The translations under genes were made by a program, and so were the position numbers. A DNA stretch of 6,941 nucleotides, taken from the NCBI GenBank assembly GCA_003489505.1, contig DNMA01000033.1, positions 1 through 6,941 of the forward strand. The letters run 5' to 3'. Shown piece by piece: positions 4,745 through 6,941 of the stretch (within the stretch, counting starts at the first letter, position 1; each line of letters begins with the position of its first letter). Origin of the DNA: Legionellales bacterium. GTDB taxonomy: Bacteria > Pseudomonadota > Gammaproteobacteria > Legionellales > Legionellaceae. Under the pieces are notes generated by a model. That model worked only from the letters and a program-made list of their open reading frames with translations. It was not told the DNA's origin and did not search any database.

Positions 4745-6232
4745 ATGGAAAAGATTATTCCACATCATATCAATGGAGAGACTGTGGTAGCTCCAGACCG
4801 AATTTTAGAAATTAACAATCCGGCAACAGGCCTTCCGATAGCAAAAATTTTTTGCGCCAATCAAGACTTGGTCAATCAAACCGTTACAAGCGCCATCCTT
4901 GCCCAAAAAGAATGGGCAAAAGTTCCTGCCATTAAAAAAGCAAAAATTTTTCGACAATTTGCATTAACGATAGAAAATCAAATTGACCACTTGGCGCAAT
5001 TGGTGACGCAAGAACATGGCAAAACCCTTGAAGATGCTAAAGCATCCATCCAAAGAGGCTTAGAAATTCTTTATTATCATTGTGACGTCCAACAACAATT
5101 ACAAGGCCATTATTCTCACCACGTCAGTCAACATATTCATACCCATACCTTGCACCAGCCCCTCGGTGTCTGTGCAGGTATCGCACCTTTTAATTTTCCT
5201 GTGATGGTGCCCATGTGGATGATGATGCCTGCCATTGCTTGTGGCAATAGTTTTATTCTCAAACCTTCAGAGAAAGTGCCCAGTGCGGCTTTACAATTGA
5301 TTGAATGGTTAGAGGCTTCTGGTTTACCCAAAGGCGTTGTGCAATGTATTCAAGGAGATAGTCAAACGGTACAACATCTTTTAGAGCATCCCGATATTGC
5401 GGCATTTACAGCAGTCGGCTCGACACAAGCTGCACGTTATATTTACACGGAAGCCACCGCAAGAGGTAAAAGAGCGCATACTTTTGGTGGCGCTAAAAAT
5501 CATGCGGTGGTCATGCCTGACGCTGACTTTGAGCACGCCGCTGAAAATATTGTCAATGCAGCCTACGGCTCTGCAGGGCAACGCTGCATGGCAATTAGTG
5601 CAGTTATCACGGTCGGCACTGAAACAGCACAAAAGCTTACTGAAAAACTCATTGAAAAAATCAAAAAAATTAAAATCGGCCCAGGTGATGCACCCAACAT
5701 CGACATGGGGCCTGTCATCAGTGCAAAACAAAAAGATTTTTTATTGCAGTGTCTTGAAGAAGGCCAGAAAGAAGGCGCTAAATTATTAGTAGATGGTCGG
5801 AATTTTTTGATTCCAGAGCAAGGGTATTTTTTAGGCCCCAGCTTATTTGATGAAGTCAACCGCTCAATGACTATCTATCAAAATGAATTATTCGGCCCCA
5901 TCCTCATTATCCTTCGGGCAGATGATTTAGGTGAGGCTATCAATATCATCAATCAAAATCGCTATGGCAATGGCAGTGTCATTTTCACGCAATCAGGCCT
6001 TGCTGCCCAAACCTTTTCGGATGAGGTCACTGCAGGAATGGTTGGCATCAATGTTCCCATTCCTGTGCCGATAGTCAGTCACCCTTTTGGTGGCTGGAAA
6101 GACTCGAGTTTTGGTGATAGGCCCATGCATGCTTTAGAAAGTATTCATTTTTATACCAAGCAAAAAACCATTACTTGCACTTGGCCTAAAAAAGAAAACC
6201 AACAAGGGTCATTTAGTATGCCGCATCTTTAG
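4745..6232 (+). CDS. mmsA: CoA-acylating methylmalonate-semialdehyde dehydrogenase
   Basis: Oxidises methylmalonate semialdehyde (and malonate semialdehyde) with NAD and CoA to propionyl-CoA (or acetyl-CoA), releasing CO2; this is the last dedicated step of valine degradation and also occurs in inositol breakdown (IolA). The 495 residues fit the usual ~500. Subfamily marks: PFNFPVMVPMWM (148-159), the TFGGAKNH block (246-253) with N252 at the position where most aldehyde dehydrogenases carry the general-base Glu, catalytic C281 in GSAGQRCMA, and ELFGP (381-385). R104 in QRGLE and R280 next to the cysteine match the two arginines that hold the substrate carboxylate in Bacillus IolA. The C-terminal HPFGGWKDSSFGD block (446-458) is also typical. 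The start follows a good AAGGA. Its tight link to mmsB favours a valine role; no inositol genes are visible. Confidence 0.96.
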   Translation: MEKIIPHHINGETVVAPDRILEINNPATGLPIAKIFCANQDLVNQTVTSAILAQKEWAKVPAIKKAKIFRQFALTIENQIDHLAQLVTQEHGKTLEDAKASIQRGLEILYYHCDVQQQLQGHYSHHVSQHIHTHTLHQPLGVCAGIAPFNFPVMVPMWMMMPAIACGNSFILKPSEKVPSAALQLIEWLEASGLPKGVVQCIQGDSQTVQHLLEHPDIAAFTAVGSTQAARYIYTEATARGKRAHTFGGAKNHAVVMPDADFEHAAENIVNAAYGSAGQRCMAISAVITVGTETAQKLTEKLIEKIKKIKIGPGDAPNIDMGPVISAKQKDFLLQCLEEGQKEGAKLLVDGRNFLIPEQGYFLGPSLFDEVNRSMTIYQNELFGPILIILRADDLGEAINIINQNRYGNGSVIFTQSGLAAQTFSDEVTAGMVGINVPIPVPIVSHPFGGWKDSSFGDRPMHALESIHFYTKQKTITCTWPKKENQQGSFSMPHL

Positions 6233-6235
6233 GAG
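6231..6235 (+). promoter_or_regulatory. Shine-Dalgarno of mmsB overlapping the mmsA stop codon
   Basis: AGGAG starts at the second base of the mmsA TAG (6230-6232) and is six bases from the mmsB ATG at 6242, an ideal spacing. This sets the mmsB start and repeats the stop/Shine-Dalgarno fusion seen at the dapB-mmsA junction. Confidence 0.8.
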
Positions 6236-6241
6236 CTTATC

Positions 6242-6941
6242 ATGGAAAAAATTGGTTTTATCGGCGTGGGACATATGGGGCGCCCTATTGCTGCAGGCCT
6301 CGCTCAAGCTGGCTATGAGGTGTTGGCCTATGATGTTTATCCTAAGGCGCTGGAGTCGGTTAAAGGGCTCAAAACTGAAATCTTAGATGATATCGCATTA
6401 CACGCTGAAGTCATTATTACCATGTTACCTTCTGCTCATGAATTGTTGAGCATTTACGAACCTGGCACTCGATTTTTTCAGGAAATTCGCCCAGATGCCC
6501 TGCTAATTGATTGCTCGACCATTGGTCCTATTGCTTCAAAACAATGGCACCAATTGCCATTTGCAACAGTTGATGCTCCCGTGTCAGGCGGCATTATTGC
6601 TGCACAAAACAATCAATTAACCTACATGATGGGAGGACACCCAGAAGATGTTTTAAAAGCTCAAACTATTCTTCAAAAAATTGCCAAACAAATTATTGTA
6701 ACCGGTGGACCTGGCACAGGCCAAATGGCAAAAATTTGCAACAACTTAATACTTGGCAATACCATGATTGCCGTCAGTGAAGGTTTTTTGCTGGGTGAAA
6801 AATTAGGACTCGACCCCAAAAAATTACACGAGGTGCTTGAACTCAGTTCAGGGCACTCTTGGGTGACAGAAAAGTATTTACCCGTGCCTGATATTATCGA
6901 TAATGTCCCTGCCAATCATCAGTACCACGCAGGCTTTAGTA
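6242..6941 (+). CDS. mmsB: 3-hydroxyisobutyrate dehydrogenase, N-terminal 233 residues (cut by right edge)
   Basis: Oxidises 3-hydroxyisobutyrate to methylmalonate semialdehyde with NAD, producing the substrate of MmsA encoded just upstream. The frame is open from ATG 6242 to the last base; families of this type run about 290-300 residues, so some 60 residues are missing. Seen: dinucleotide loop GFIGVGHMG (5-13), D31 at the end of beta-2, consistent with NAD rather than NADP, DCSTIGP (90-96), substrate motif DAPVSGG (111-117), and the catalytic lysine K164 in GPGTGQMAKICNN. W207 in LSSGHSW and the YHAGF at the edge also fit 3-hydroxyisobutyrate dehydrogenases. Other beta-hydroxyacid dehydrogenases (tartronate semialdehyde reductase, glyoxylate reductase) share these motifs, but pairing with mmsA supports this one. 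It is the last visible gene of the operon. Confidence 0.93.
   Translation, partial: MEKIGFIGVGHMGRPIAAGLAQAGYEVLAYDVYPKALESVKGLKTEILDDIALHAEVIITMLPSAHELLSIYEPGTRFFQEIRPDALLIDCSTIGPIASKQWHQLPFATVDAPVSGGIIAAQNNQLTYMMGGHPEDVLKAQTILQKIAKQIIVTGGPGTGQMAKICNNLILGNTMIAVSEGFLLGEKLGLDPKKLHEVLELSSGHSWVTEKYLPVPDIIDNVPANHQYHAGFS

Noticed and set aside
5137..5859. Several overlapping open frames on both strands inside mmsA
   Set aside because: All are shadows of the mmsA frame, which carries the complete catalytic signature through this stretch.
6673..6915. Minus-strand open frame inside mmsB
   Set aside because: It covers the catalytic-lysine region of mmsB in the opposite direction and has no recognisable features of its own.

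Overview
The window looks like chromosomal DNA from an AT-rich gammaproteobacterium, most likely in or near the Legionellales. That placement is an inference. It rests on pgsA followed directly by hda, on a ProQ/FinO-domain protein without an obvious C-terminal Tudor domain, on the style of DapB, and on a very large helical protein of unknown family at the left edge. No rRNA, tRNA, CRISPR array, insertion sequence or phage gene is visible. The left end is visibly richer in A+T than the mmsA-mmsB end.

Layout. Bases 1-1602 (minus strand) hold the first 534 codons of an unrecognised large protein that runs off the left edge. A 192-base divergent spacer (1603-1794) carries likely promoters for it and for pgsA. 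On the plus strand, pgsA (1795-2337) and hda (2345-3046) form a tight pair: a CDP-alcohol phosphatidyltransferase that is probably the phosphatidylglycerophosphate synthase, and the DnaA-inactivating AAA+ protein. hda meets a convergent ProQ/FinO-family RNA-binding gene (3043-3618, minus), and the two share a TTAA that supplies both stop codons. A 148-base divergent spacer (3619-3766) then holds a strong promoter for the ProQ-like gene and an 11-bp perfect inverted repeat.

From 3767 to the right edge everything reads on the plus strand as one apparent operon: a small Pmp3/YqaE-like membrane protein, dapB (overlapping it by 20 bases), mmsA (8-base gap) and mmsB (9-base gap, cut by the window edge). 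DapB makes tetrahydrodipicolinate for lysine and peptidoglycan. MmsB and MmsA carry out consecutive late steps of valine degradation: 3-hydroxyisobutyrate to methylmalonate semialdehyde, then to propionyl-CoA. A biosynthetic gene is therefore coupled to a catabolic module.

Most of the window is housekeeping. The items deserving a second look are the unknown leftmost protein, the degenerate clamp-binding motif of Hda, the dyad between the divergent ProQ-like and Pmp3-like genes, and the dapB-mmsA-mmsB arrangement. No clearly new multi-gene system can be demonstrated here.
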